From Hyphochytrium catenoides (Eukaryota > Sar > Hyphochytriomycetes > Hyphochytriales > Hyphochytriaceae): a stretch of DNA of 50,628 nt. Position 1 is the stretch's first letter. Each line of letters starts with the position of its first letter. The DNA lies in contig FLMG01002915.1 in NCBI GenBank assembly GCA_900088475.1, positions 1 to 50,628 on the forward strand, read 5' to 3'. Shown here piece after piece: positions 10,598 to 24,019 of this stretch. A model generated the notes under the pieces. That model saw nothing but the letters and a program-made list of their open reading frames with translations, made no database searches and was not told the origin of the DNA. The position numbers and the translations under genes are program-made.

Positions 10598-11186
10598 AAA
10601 TAGGAAAAAGTTTTATATACAATTCTACAGTCTTCAAGCGGACAGAACTCAACGGCAAAGCTGGAACTAGTATTGTCTGAGTTAATGTGGGAGCAGAAGC
10701 GATGGAAAGGTATAGGTCGCAAAAAGGCTAGATTTCATACGCTGTGTCTGATAACTGACCCGATACAGCTGACACCGGACCCGCGAGCTCACGTAGAAGG
10801 ATAAGGTTTAGTTGGAACGAGCTCTTCAAAGCTGCTTGGCTTCTCTAGGTGCATGGAACGGGCTCTCCGAACCTGCTGGCCTCTCTGGGTGCATAGCACT
10901 TATCCTTTCAGTGTCAAACGTGCCTTGAGTATGACGTACCCCGGAGGGAATAGCGGCCCTGCAATTAGTGGTGAACTTGCCATAGATAGGTCCCGAACAG
11001 CTGTAGTGTCTGCCTAGTAGAGAGTTGCACCTTTGAGTAGTTGTGTACCACCTCATCAACCGCATAAATAACAGTCAGTGAGGAGCTGGAGTCTTCTCAC
11101 TATCCCGTGCGCCCTTCATCAGAACGATCGACGTGCTCGCTTAGGACGGTTCGAGGTGATGACGCCCTAGTGTTTGATACTTCACC
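10598..11186. other. intergenic stretch between convergent genes
   Basis: It separates the 3' end of the coatomer zeta gene (plus) from the 3' end of RFT1 (minus). I see no coding exon, RNA gene or strong repeat. It should hold both 3' UTRs. A direct near-repeat (AGCTGCTTGGC..TCTCTAGGTGCAT / ACCTGCTGGCC..TCTCTGGGTGCAT type) lies around 10830-10890. Confidence 0.5.
10838..10898 (+). repeat. short imperfect direct repeat
   Basis: Two neighbouring copies of about 20 bases with the form GCTTGGCTTCTCTAGGTGCAT and CCTGCTGGCCTCTCTGGGTGCAT follow one another about 30 bases apart in the intergenic region. They are seen by eye only. No function is proposed. Confidence 0.5.
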
Positions 11187-12898
11187 TCATGCAATTTTTT
11201 CTTTCGCTGTCCTCCGTCTGATCAGGGCAACCAGCTGTTTCTTGAGGGCTTGTTCCTCTGAAAGAAGCAACATCATGAAGACCAGAAAGAGTGCAGCTCC
11301 AATGCTGACGTGTTGCAAGTGCCCCAGTAAGGGTGAAGCCAGAGTCACACGTTGCGATGACCATAGTGTGAGAATGTAAGCACTCACTAGGCAACACAAA
11401 GGTTTAGGTCCCGGTAGGGCCTCAGGTATGCTAAAGCCATTTTCTCGGTCCTCAAGGAAGAAGTTCCGTATGAAGATCAGACAATAACTAATCCGTAGTG
11501 CCATGTTGATGCAATTGGCAATAATGAAGCCTGCCACCCCATACTGGTATTGTCTCACTAGGATTGTTGCAACAAGCGCATATATCCCGAAAAATACTGG
11601 CAGAAAGTAGTTAAGCCGTATCAGGTACCGTTTAGGAGCCACGGTGTAGACGAACGCCTCGCACATCCCGTTCCATGCCATGAAGAAGACGTAGGCGCAG
11701 TACCAAGAGAAGGCATGGGCAATGTCTGCCGCTCTCTCTTTGCTTCCGAAAAGAAGACGGACTAGGGTGGTGGTGTAGTTGGTGCCGAAACCAATGAAAA
11801 GCAAGCCCACAATAGAGACAAACTTCAGCCTGTTTCTTAGCAGTTCCCGCAATGCCAGTTTACCTGCCCGACCCATTCCATCGCTCTCGCTGAACAGTAC
11901 CCTGCTTGTCTCTTCAATGGGCTGGAACAGGACTCTAGCGGCGAGAGACCCATAGTTCGCCACTATAGCATATATTCCTTGATCTTCTACTGAAGAGATG
12001 GCAAAGAGGAGGAAGCTGTCCCCCTGCGTAAGGATGTGCTTGAAGACTGATTGCACAGCGAATGTCTGGACAAGGTGAAACACCCAGCCCTCGACGAAGG
12101 GCTCCTGCGTTCCGGTATTTCCTGAAAGCCGGGGAAGGAGCTGCTTGATGGAGGACGCAATTGATGGATGCTGACTTTGGGAGTTGTTACTGGAGTCTCT
12201 CAGGAAGAATACGAGGTAGCATAACAAGATGACTACTGAGTTGGCTAGCTGGGCAAGACCAAATCCTAAAACTCCCAAGCGGAGCTGTACTGCCAGAAGA
12301 TAGATGAGCGTAGAGCGAGTGATGATTGCCGCTCCTTCCGCAGTCGCACGAACTCCAAAGTTCAGTGAGCTCTGAGCCAAAACAAACATCGGCTCCGCCA
12401 GCCCTTCGACGACAGCCGACAGGCAGTAAAGGGTCACTCCTGTGGTATAGCCCTCCAACGACTCGTGAACGTAGAAGTGAAAGCTAACCCACATGCCGCT
12501 GGCTAATACCAGACAGACTGGAAAAGACATCCAAGCTGCGTTCACCAATTGTTGCATCTTGATGCTGCTATTAGCTTGCTCCTCATTGTGTGCTAGCCGA
12601 AATCCTGGCCGTTTAGCTCTGAGAAGGGCCAATCGAAATGGTTCCTTGGATAGGAAGACAATGGTGGAAAGGATAATCCCTTCCAATTGAACAGTGCAGA
12701 AGCCAAGGACGGTGATAGGAACCTTGGTGACGACGAGCTGGTTCAGGACAAAAGTAAGCACCTTCTGCAGAACCGTTAGACACAGCAAGTATGTGGTCCC
12801 CCTCACTGCANNNNNNNNNNNNNNNNNNNNNNNNNNNNNNNNNNNNNNNNNNNNNNNNNNNNNNNNNNTAAGCTCTCTGATGCCATTGAACCTGGCAT
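11187..12898 (-). CDS. RFT1: RFT1-family ER membrane protein (N-linked glycan pathway)
   Basis: One long exon reads from the gap edge at about 12810 down to a stop at 11187 (about 540 visible residues). Beyond the 58-base gap a short frame from ATG 12898-12896 (MPGSMASESL) looks like the true N-terminus. The two sides are out of frame across the gap as drawn, so its size is nominal or an intron is hidden there. The chain is a multi-span membrane protein (about a dozen hydrophobic segments). It begins RGTTYLLCLTVLQKVLTFVL and continues LEGIILSTIVFLSKEPFRLA, which match the first helices of RFT1; later it has the RFT1-like LFSESDGMG and VYTVAPKRYL segments. RFT1 is needed for dolichol-linked Man5GlcNAc2 use in ER N-glycosylation, and its exact transport role is debated. 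It is unusual here because the exon has no visible intron while its neighbours have many. Confidence 0.85.
12811..12868. other. assembly gap (58 N)
   Basis: Run of N inside the first codons of RFT1. The missing sequence probably encodes the stretch between the initial Met region and the first transmembrane helix, possibly with an intron. Confidence 0.99.
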
Positions 12899-13290
12899 GG
12901 CACCTTTACCATCACTGCTGCATTCAGGTTTGATATACTCACTGCCTATACTCCGAGCCATCGCGCGCTAACACTTTACACTCTACTAATCCTGCAGAAT
13001 CTATGATCAAACGTTATAAAGCCATGCTGCCGCTAGTCCTCATCTCGCACTTTTACTGCTGCGGTGGAGCGCCCGTCAAACGTCAAAGACAGGTTCATAA
13101 GTTCTTCGATGATGGGTGATGCGGAAAGTCGTGGTCTCTCATCCCTCAATCAAACAAAAAAACGTCACCGCGAGTCGCTAACGCCTAATCTTGTAACAAC
13201 ACTTGACACTGAGAATCCCGAGCGATCCATAGCCGCGTCTCGACTGAGAGCTCGATCTCCGTGCAGCAGTGCCGCGCAGTAGAACTATAG

Positions 13291-13614
13291 AACTATGAAG
13301 ATATAAACCTTGAAACAAACTCACAACCAAAGACAGCGTCGGACAGTGTCGGTCTCTCAAGTTGGAAAGGCTTTCAAAGTTCATTTGCGTTTTCGCCTGA
13401 GCAAATCTTGCGCGACCTGGGGGCGATTCAAGAAAGGTTTGAGGGGATATTCGAAGGGACTTATAAACAACGTAAATAAATGGTCTGACAAGCTCCGCGG
13501 CAAAATCTAGCGCATATACCAGTGTCTTTCTTGATCATCATCCACCGATGGGCCAGTCTGCAGAGCTTTAGATCCTCGGAAAAAGCAATTTTCAGTGAAA
13601 TCTGCCTTTCTCTA
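13291..13614 (+). CDS. possible upstream exons of the HFM1 gene
   Basis: An open exon at 13291-13471, bounded by a TAG acceptor and a GTAAAT donor, reads as ordinary protein (for example SWKGFQSSFAFSPEQILRDL, then IQERFEGIFEG). A short second candidate, about 13563-13614 between an AG acceptor and a GTAAAC donor, reads LDPRKKQFSVKSAFLY. Both are on the same strand as and just 5' of the helicase gene, where HFM1 proteins elsewhere have a long poorly conserved N-terminal region. I could not make the phase close onto the helicase exon, and a Met is missing, so whether they belong to HFM1 or to a separate small gene is open. Confidence 0.35.
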
Positions 13615-13697
13615 TCGGTAAACTTGATGCTAGTGCTAGGTCTGTAAGCAGAATCTCGTATAGAACTGGTATTAGCTAAGGTGCAGAGACTTGGGCC

Positions 13698-16600
13698 ATG
13701 CAAGACCGAGAGGACTATATCTCGATGCCCGACTTCGACCTCCTCGATGCAGCTGGAGGATCTCTTGAACATCAGTTGGAGCAGTCCCATGGTCATACAG
13801 ATTCCAGTTGGAGGTCCAATGAAGGAGGATACATTCCCTCTGCACCATCACCAACAACATCGGCCCTCATGGCTACTTGTGAGGCGGATGATCATCCAAG
13901 GGGAGACAGACTTCCTCCAGAACTTTCGCGAGCTCCTTTCGCCAAGTGCTTCGAACATTTACGTGAGCTAAACAGTGTTCAGCAACAGATTTTCCCGACT
14001 GTCTATAGGACTGACGCGAATATGATGGTCTGTGCACCGACCGGCTCCGGCAAGACGCTCATCTTGGAGTTTGCCCTTATACGGGAGATTCAAAGGCAAT
14101 TTTGTTCAGGAGGAGAATCACCCCGTCCTACTGGTGTAGAGAAGGCTGTCTATATAGCCCCGCTCAAGGCAATCATTCAAGAAAGGTTTGACTAGCGAAA
14201 ATGGATTTTGGTATAATAGGTCTCATAGCCCAGGTGTGCAGGGTGCATGACTGGCAAGCGCGTTTCGGGCCTCTCGGCATTCGAATGGTAGAGCTATCTG
14301 GTGACATCGCATCTCTACAGCCACATGAGCTAGATGAAGCTGACGTTATCCTAGCTACACCGGAGAAGGTATGTTACTCGCTACGAAGAGTACGGGCTAC
14401 CGTGAAGGGCTTAAAACACCCATTCTTCGTTATACCTGCATCTTACCTTATTTCCTCAACAGTGGGACGCTCTATCAAGGCAACAGGATAAGAAGGTCCT
14501 ACCTGCCTCCATGGTTGTCATGACCCTCGCCTCATGTCTAAATATTTCAAAACATATTCGAGCTACAGGGCATTCTGGGTAGTGTCAAGCTACTCCTTGT
14601 GGATGAGGTACACTCAATCCAGGATGGAACGCGAGGTGCAGTTTTGGAGGCCATAATATGCAGGATGAAGTGCCTTTCAGAGAGATATAAGAAGACTTCA
14701 GCCGAAGACCCCCTACCCATTTCTAGGATGTAAGCACTAGCTCTCTGATACTTGTGGGGAACAAGCTTCTTAATCCCTACTACCTTCGCCAGGAGGGTCA
14801 TAGCGCTATCTGCCACCGCGCCTAACGCTGACGTCGTAGGGAGGTGGCTCGGATGTCCGGAAGCCTCAATATTTAAGGTGGTACTTCCACTATCACCACC
14901 ACACCACTCCTAGCAGTAACCTTGTCGTCACCTGCGTCGTCAGTTTGGTGCTGGAAGTCGCCCCGTTCCACTCAGGATTCATATTCACGGATATTGGGCA
15001 AAAGGCAATCACTTTCTTTTCGAAAGGAAAGTTTGTAAGTCCTAGCACTTGGAAGGGGTCTTCCAGCCATAATTTCAATTCACTACGTTACAGAGGTTTG
15101 GATAGCAAAGTGCTGCCTGTCATCGACAGGTATTGGAAGAGGAAGCCAGTTCTTATCTTCTGCTCGTCTAGAAAATCCACCGTACAATTGGCAAAGTAAG
15201 CTTCCATTTATTTGCCAGGTTTCCCCGGAGACTAAGGTAGACCTGACTCTTGCATGCTTCCTATACCACGGGTTCATCTCTCTTTAGCTTGATAGCCCAG
15301 CAGACGAATGGATCACTGATCAGCTGCGAGGAGCAGCTTACAACCCTGCGTCGTCATAGCGTTAAGGTAGGCAACGCGTTGATTGATTATCAAGACAACC
15401 AAGTCTTCCCGCGTTTATAAATAGCAACCTCGATACAGCTATCTCAGACAAGTAAACCGCTATCGGAGGCGCTTCTTAACGGAGTCGGCTTCCATCACGC
15501 CGGCCTATCTGTTGAGGAACGTCATGAAGTCGAAGCAGCGTTCTGTTCAGCCAACCTCCCTGTTCTCTGGTAGGTATATCCGAACCCAATTAGCTCGTCT
15601 TCCCTTGTCGACCTTAAAGTGACAGCTCCTCTGACCGATATCTACTAGTTCCACGTCATCCCTAGCTCTTGGCGTAAATTTGCCATGTCATTTGGTGATT
15701 GTGAAAGGGACGAAGATATATTCAGAGAACGGATACAAGGACTACGAGTGGTCAAAGTATGGCGGCTGATGCGACTAACACGAGGCGACGGAGAAGTCGA
15801 TTCTAACAGTTCATCATTGTTATTTCTGTCTTATCTGCCTTCCTCCAGCATAGTTCAGATGATAGGTAGACCATGTGCCCCCTCTTGTGCAGTGCTGAGC
15901 TCATGACAATCTGTTGCGGTGTAAGGTCGTGCCGGACGGCCAGGGTTCGACACTGAGGGGGTCGCTGTTATCATGACTGAAGAAAAGTGCAAGGCTCGAT
16001 ACGAGGAGCTAACAAGGTATGCCGTACCCAGACTTCTTTGAGCTTGGGTTCGGTGACAGTACAGCTAATTGGACGACTCCTTCCATCGTTAGTTCGTCAA
16101 GTTCACAGCCGCATGTCTACAGCAACCTGAAGGCCAGACTTATTGAGGTTATCAACAGCGAGATAGTAGTGGGGACGGTAAACCTCTGCCTCTTCCAACC
16201 TTCATATCGTTGGCTACCCCCTTACCTAAAACTTCTTGTCGTATTCTATACCAGATTTGCGATACCATCTCGTGTCAACAATGGGCAAAGGTCTGCCGCT
16301 ATAAAGTGCGAGCGGAAATGGCAGGGACTAACTTGCAGTTTTGTGACTGCAAAGCAAACGTTTCTCTTTCACCAGCAGGTTGATGACAATGCACAAGCTA
16401 AGGCGACACAGGACGAGACCGAGATCCACTCAAAGATAGCAGATTTCCACTCTCAGTTCTATGATGCCATTAATGAGCTTGTAAAGCACAGACTTGCGGA
16501 CAAAAAAGACACTGCTATCAGGCCTCTCCCGGCTGGTGTAGTGATGTCGCGCTATCACATCCGCTTTGCAACAATGACACAACTTCTTAGCCTATCTGCC

Positions 16601-19531
16601 ACCTCCGGTACACCAACCTCTTGGCACTGCCTCTATCTTGATACCAAGACTTCTGATTGCGTCTTGTCGTGGGTTTTGCAGGTATTGAGGAGATCCTTCG
16701 TCTGCTCTCGTCAGCTGAGGAGCTTCAACGCCCTTTGCGCCGCCAGGAGAAGGTGATGCTGAACACGTTTAATAAGTCAAAGGCGAGATTCCCTTTGAAG
16801 AAAAAAAAGGGCTTTGCGAAAGTGCAAGATGCCACGGGGAAATGTACGTCAGCTTACTGATTATCAGGAAGTGAGCTATCGACCATTCACTCGTTCTAAC
16901 CCCGCGTGTATGGCTATCAACTTTTGTTCTCCTACTCTCAGGCTTTCTTTTGTTGCAGGTCGCTTTATCCGGCACTAAGTTGGACGACTGGTCGTTGACG
17001 AACGAAGCAAGAGGGAATCTTGAGCCAGCAGAGAAGATATGCAAGGCCATGATAGATCTCTTTCAACAAGTAAGTAATATGCTCGCGTCTAGAAGCTGCG
17101 CTATCCTTCTGATGCCAAGAGTCTTTGTTCTGATTAGCGATCATATGGAGCAGCCCTGGTTTCAGCGATTCAATCAAGAAAGATGATGGCGAGTCAGATG
17201 TGGTGGGACTCTAGAGACTGTTTGCTGCGGCAGTAAGTCGCAGTTATTCTTCACTGGAAGAGGTAGCCGGCAAACTAACTTTACGTATGAGATTCGAGGG
17301 TGTAGGTCAAGTCCTGTGTGAACGACTCAAGGCGTCAAACATTACCAGCTACGAAAATCTCCTTCACACTCCAGCCCATCTTGTTGACGTCGCAAGTGGC
17401 AGACAAAGCCCCTTCGGTCTCAACCTTATCAAGGCGGTAGCTAATATGACAGGGAACCTACTTAGCATTTTCACCCAAGAAGTACGGTGGCGCACCGTAA
17501 GGTCGCCTGCTACGCAGTCTTTAAGGTACGAGTTCACGGTGCCTGTGAGACAACGTGGCCCATCTACCTGTCAGAAGCTTTTGCGAATATCACATGGAGA
17601 TCAGCACCAAAATGAAGTGTCCGTCAAGAAGGGCCAGTACTATTTCGTGGCGTTGTCAACGGCCACAGCAAAGCTTTTGCATATTCAGACAATTAGGGCA
17701 GAGGGCATCGTGTGCTTTCGTGTAGACAACAAGGATTTGCAGAAGCCACCTCCTTCTGGAGGTTTTGTCAACAGGAACGGAGGCACGGTAGCCCTTTATC
17801 TTCTCAACAGGGATCTTGTGGGCGCTGATATGGAACACCAGCTTCAAGTTGGTTCCATAGACGAAGCACACCAAGAAGAAGAGGTTCCGATAACAGCAAA
17901 GGATAGAAAGCTCAACCGACGGGCACGCTTATCCTCATGTAAAGACGAGAACACTTCAACATCATCGCCCGATCACGCCATTTTCCGTGGTGAGCAACCC
18001 TCCTGCGACTTGGGAATGTCGGCGGGCCAGTCACCATGCTCGTCAGCAATATTTTCCATGGAGTACCGACAGCAACCTTATCTCCCCACAACGCCTTCTG
18101 TGTCTCCGCAACCTGGAGGAAGGAAGCTCGAGTTTACCGCGAATGATGAACGCCAACTATCAATGGTACCCAAAGACCCTCCCAAAGCATCAAACAATAT
18201 GAGCCGTGGGGGTTCCGAGGATAAAGATTTACTTCAACCGCCGAATCGAAGACTGATCAGCGGTGATCATAAATATGAAAAGATGTCTACCCAGCTGTCG
18301 AAGAGACGCAAAAGTTCCGAGCCGTGGCCCCTTGACTCCAGGTAAGTACAGCTATGGCAATAGATAGTTATAGCGTCCTGGCACCGTAGACTGAGTCCTG
18401 GTCTTTAGCTCCACCTGCCAGGCTAGCGAGCTGGGAAGCCAGCGCCGTTCAGGTTGTCTCCGACAAATGCTGATAGGTAAAGGAAGTTCCCACGAGCGCA
18501 TTGCAGAAGCCAAGGGCAGTCCTATCGATAGCAGCAGCATGGTCGCCTCTGCTTCTGTGGAGTTTGCACGGGCAAGGTTCAACGTGTTGTACCAAGGACA
18601 CCCATCAGTCCAAGCTGCTTCTCTCATCCTTAGCAGGCCACGAGTAAGGGCTAAGGTTGCGGGACATGCCCGTATAGGGCTTGTTGATATGGCAAAAAAA
18701 GAAGCTGCTGTGCGTCAGCCCTCCTCGCCAAAGCAGAGTGCACCATGGGTAACGTTACCTCTTCCTACATCCATCCTTTGTTCTAAAGAAGCTCTCCGCT
18801 TAACGCAGGAAGAATATGAACGCTGTGGCGAACACGGTTCTCGAGGTGATCATGATGACCACAGAAGTCAGGCAATAGAAACCTTTTCTAAGTGTCTCAA
18901 GAGGTATGCTTGCCCTCGGTCGGCAAAAAGCCCAGTTCTACCAGACGACAGCCGCTGTACGGAGAGACCGACGGGGTTAAGCAGGACGCAAGAGACCACA
19001 GCAGCGATGAAAGAGCAAACGCTCATGTGGGCGACGCCTTTCGACTTCCACGCATCTCCAGCAAGCCAGCATCCAGATGGTAGCGGATTTTGGCGACATG
19101 GGTATTTTGTAGGAGACAGCACAGTAAGCACGAGGTCATTTGGCTCTGATCGGCATTGGAAAGCGCCCCCTGTTCATGCGCGTCTGCCGGGCTCTCTTCG
19201 TGCTTCTGAAGTGTTACCAAGTCAAGCAGCGGACGCGAGAGTATCCTCTTCAGAGACAACCTCTCTCCGCACGGGAGAAATGGCGCCACCTACCCATCTC
19301 TCTGAATATCAGCCAGTGCCCCGTCGATCGTTTAATCGGAATTCGCATCTATCGCCTGACCTCTCCCGGGCAATAGCTTGTGACACATTGGAAGAGCTCA
19401 GGACAAGGCAAGCACCCCTGAGAGAGAACAGTCAAATTGCAGGCGGATATGAAAAACCGATTTCCATTCGTCTGGCGGCCTCATTGGACACAAGAAGCAT
19501 GGAATCAGCCTTCGAAGAGGCATTCTTCTAG
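13698..19531 (+). CDS. HFM1: HFM1/MER3-type meiotic Ski2-like DNA helicase, 20 exons, about 1470 aa
   Basis: Exons: 13698-14185, 14242-14368, 14463-14495, 14569-14729, 14793-14877, 14944-15034, 15096-15195, 15288-15366, 15439-15569, 15649-15756, 15849-15865, 15926-16016, 16093-16177, 16255-about 16290, 16379-16607, 16682-16843, 16942-17069, 17138-17232, 17292-18341, 18409-19531. Motifs in order: LNSVQQQIFP, Walker A APTGSGKT (residues 113-120), YIAPLKAI, ATPEK, DEVH, LSATAPN, LIFCSS, GVGFHHAGLS, LALGVNLP, and QMIGRAGRPGFD, followed by a winged-helix and Sec63/HHH-like region (NTFNKSKARFPL, FEGVGQVLCERL). DEVH together with this order and the HHH part mark HFM1/MER3, a 3'-5' helicase acting on joint molecules in meiotic crossover formation. 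A Ser-rich tail of more than 500 residues follows the core. Exon 11 is a 17-base microexon in motif VI. The donor of exon 14 is uncertain, and the usual NPxxYG segment after it was not found. True start may be upstream. Confidence 0.85.
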
Positions 19532-20160
19532 TGATACATGGCAATGGCGATGAGAGCTGTAGTACGCTCCGGCTCGAGATCTGTCTTGCAGAGCCCCTAA
19601 ACTTTAGAAAAAACAGCCATCAAGGGCTTTGACCGCGCCAACCCAGAAGCTGAGCTTTGTTGACGGGATGATAGCGCTGACGAGAAAGTGCTCATACAAG
19701 AAAACCCCTTGGAAAGAGTCCACTTCTGATACGATTGGTACCACCTCCAATACGGCGTTACCGGCTCCATTTTGAAATTTCTTCCCGCCACGATTTAGCT
19801 ATGAAAACACTTTATGGGCAAGTGAAAGAAAGACCCCGACGTGTGGGATTGCCTTATCTTGAACACATTGGCTTTGCCTGTCGCTCCACCTCGAGGTTCT
19901 TCATCTGTCCTTCTTCTTGCCAACAGAAAGGCACCTGAATGACCAATACAGCCGGCGTAGAGCTCGACAGACTGTGACTCTGCACATGAGATGATTTATC
20001 CGACGCTGCTTGGTCAATCCGTCAGATACTGAGAGCAAGTCCAGCCACCAACTTTACTTCCCTAGCCTAGAAAGTAGTGGCTTTCTCAGTTCATGGAGAG
20101 GAAGTCGTAAGCAACTTGTGCTAGGTAAAGGAGCTCTTATGGGGCTACTGCAAACTCGCA
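19532..20160. other. intergenic stretch between two helicase genes
   Basis: About 630 bases between the HFM1 stop and the first proposed Met of RecQ, same strand. A short ORF-like segment upstream of 20161 is open after an AG at about 20125 (reading KELLWGYCKLAMK) and could be part of the first RecQ exon with an additional upstream exon. Nothing else is recognised. Confidence 0.5.
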
Positions 20161-23394
<3,234 letters not shown>

Positions 23395-23716
23395 AAAGGA
23401 AGATCTCAGACATCTGGAGAGAGAGAGACGCGGTGAGAGAAGGCGCATGAAGGCTTAAGAAAGCGGTGTGGCAGACCAGAGGACTCGACCTCCTGGGCCT
23501 GGCTGCTAGGATGAAGAAGAAGAGATGGAGCCAAAAGTTGCTGTCAGTCCTTCAAAACTCCCCCAGGAAATTTCTGAGTAACGCCATCCTTAAGATATGC
23601 CACCCTCTGAGGGAACCGAGTTGTTATGTTGGGCGAAGTGACTAAAGATTATCCGCGTTGAGATTTAGAAGGATCTTTGTCAATGTGTTCGTGTCTTTCC
23701 TCCGCTCAAATTCCTC

Positions 23717-23840
23717 TCTCTCTCTCCTCTTATTCTCGCTCTCTCGCTCTCGCTCTCTCTCTNNNNNNNNNNNNNNNNNNNNNNNNNNNNNNNNNNNNNN
23801 TCTCTCTCTCTCTCTCTCTCTCTCCCTCTCTCTCCTCACT
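23717..23840. repeat. (CT)n microsatellite with gap
   Basis: CT dinucleotides flank the N run at 23763-23800 on both sides, so the gap is very likely more of the same repeat that the assembler could not resolve. The true length is unknown. Confidence 0.9.
23763..23800. other. assembly gap (38 N)
   Basis: Run of N inside a CT microsatellite upstream of the GBA2 gene. Confidence 0.99.
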
Positions 23841-24019
23841 TCCCGTTCTCTCTCTCTCGATAGTGTCTCGTTGTCCTCCTCCGCTGCTTGGTACAATCTT
23901 CTGCCGCCGAGACTGTGGTCTCAACCTCTTTGGCCTTTCTCGTTGCCGATCTCTTCGTCCGCGACCTTGCGTCTAGTGATCGGTGCCCAAGGCCACTTAG
24001 TCCCGAAGGTTTGAGATTT

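Larger units (their letters stand above)
23395..24019. other. intergenic stretch with CT repeat and assembly gap
   Basis: Between the RecQ stop and the GBA2 start. It carries CT repeats at about 23717-23840 with a run of N in the middle. An in-frame stretch without Met precedes the GBA2 ATG (from about 23890). It could be 5' UTR. Confidence 0.6.
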
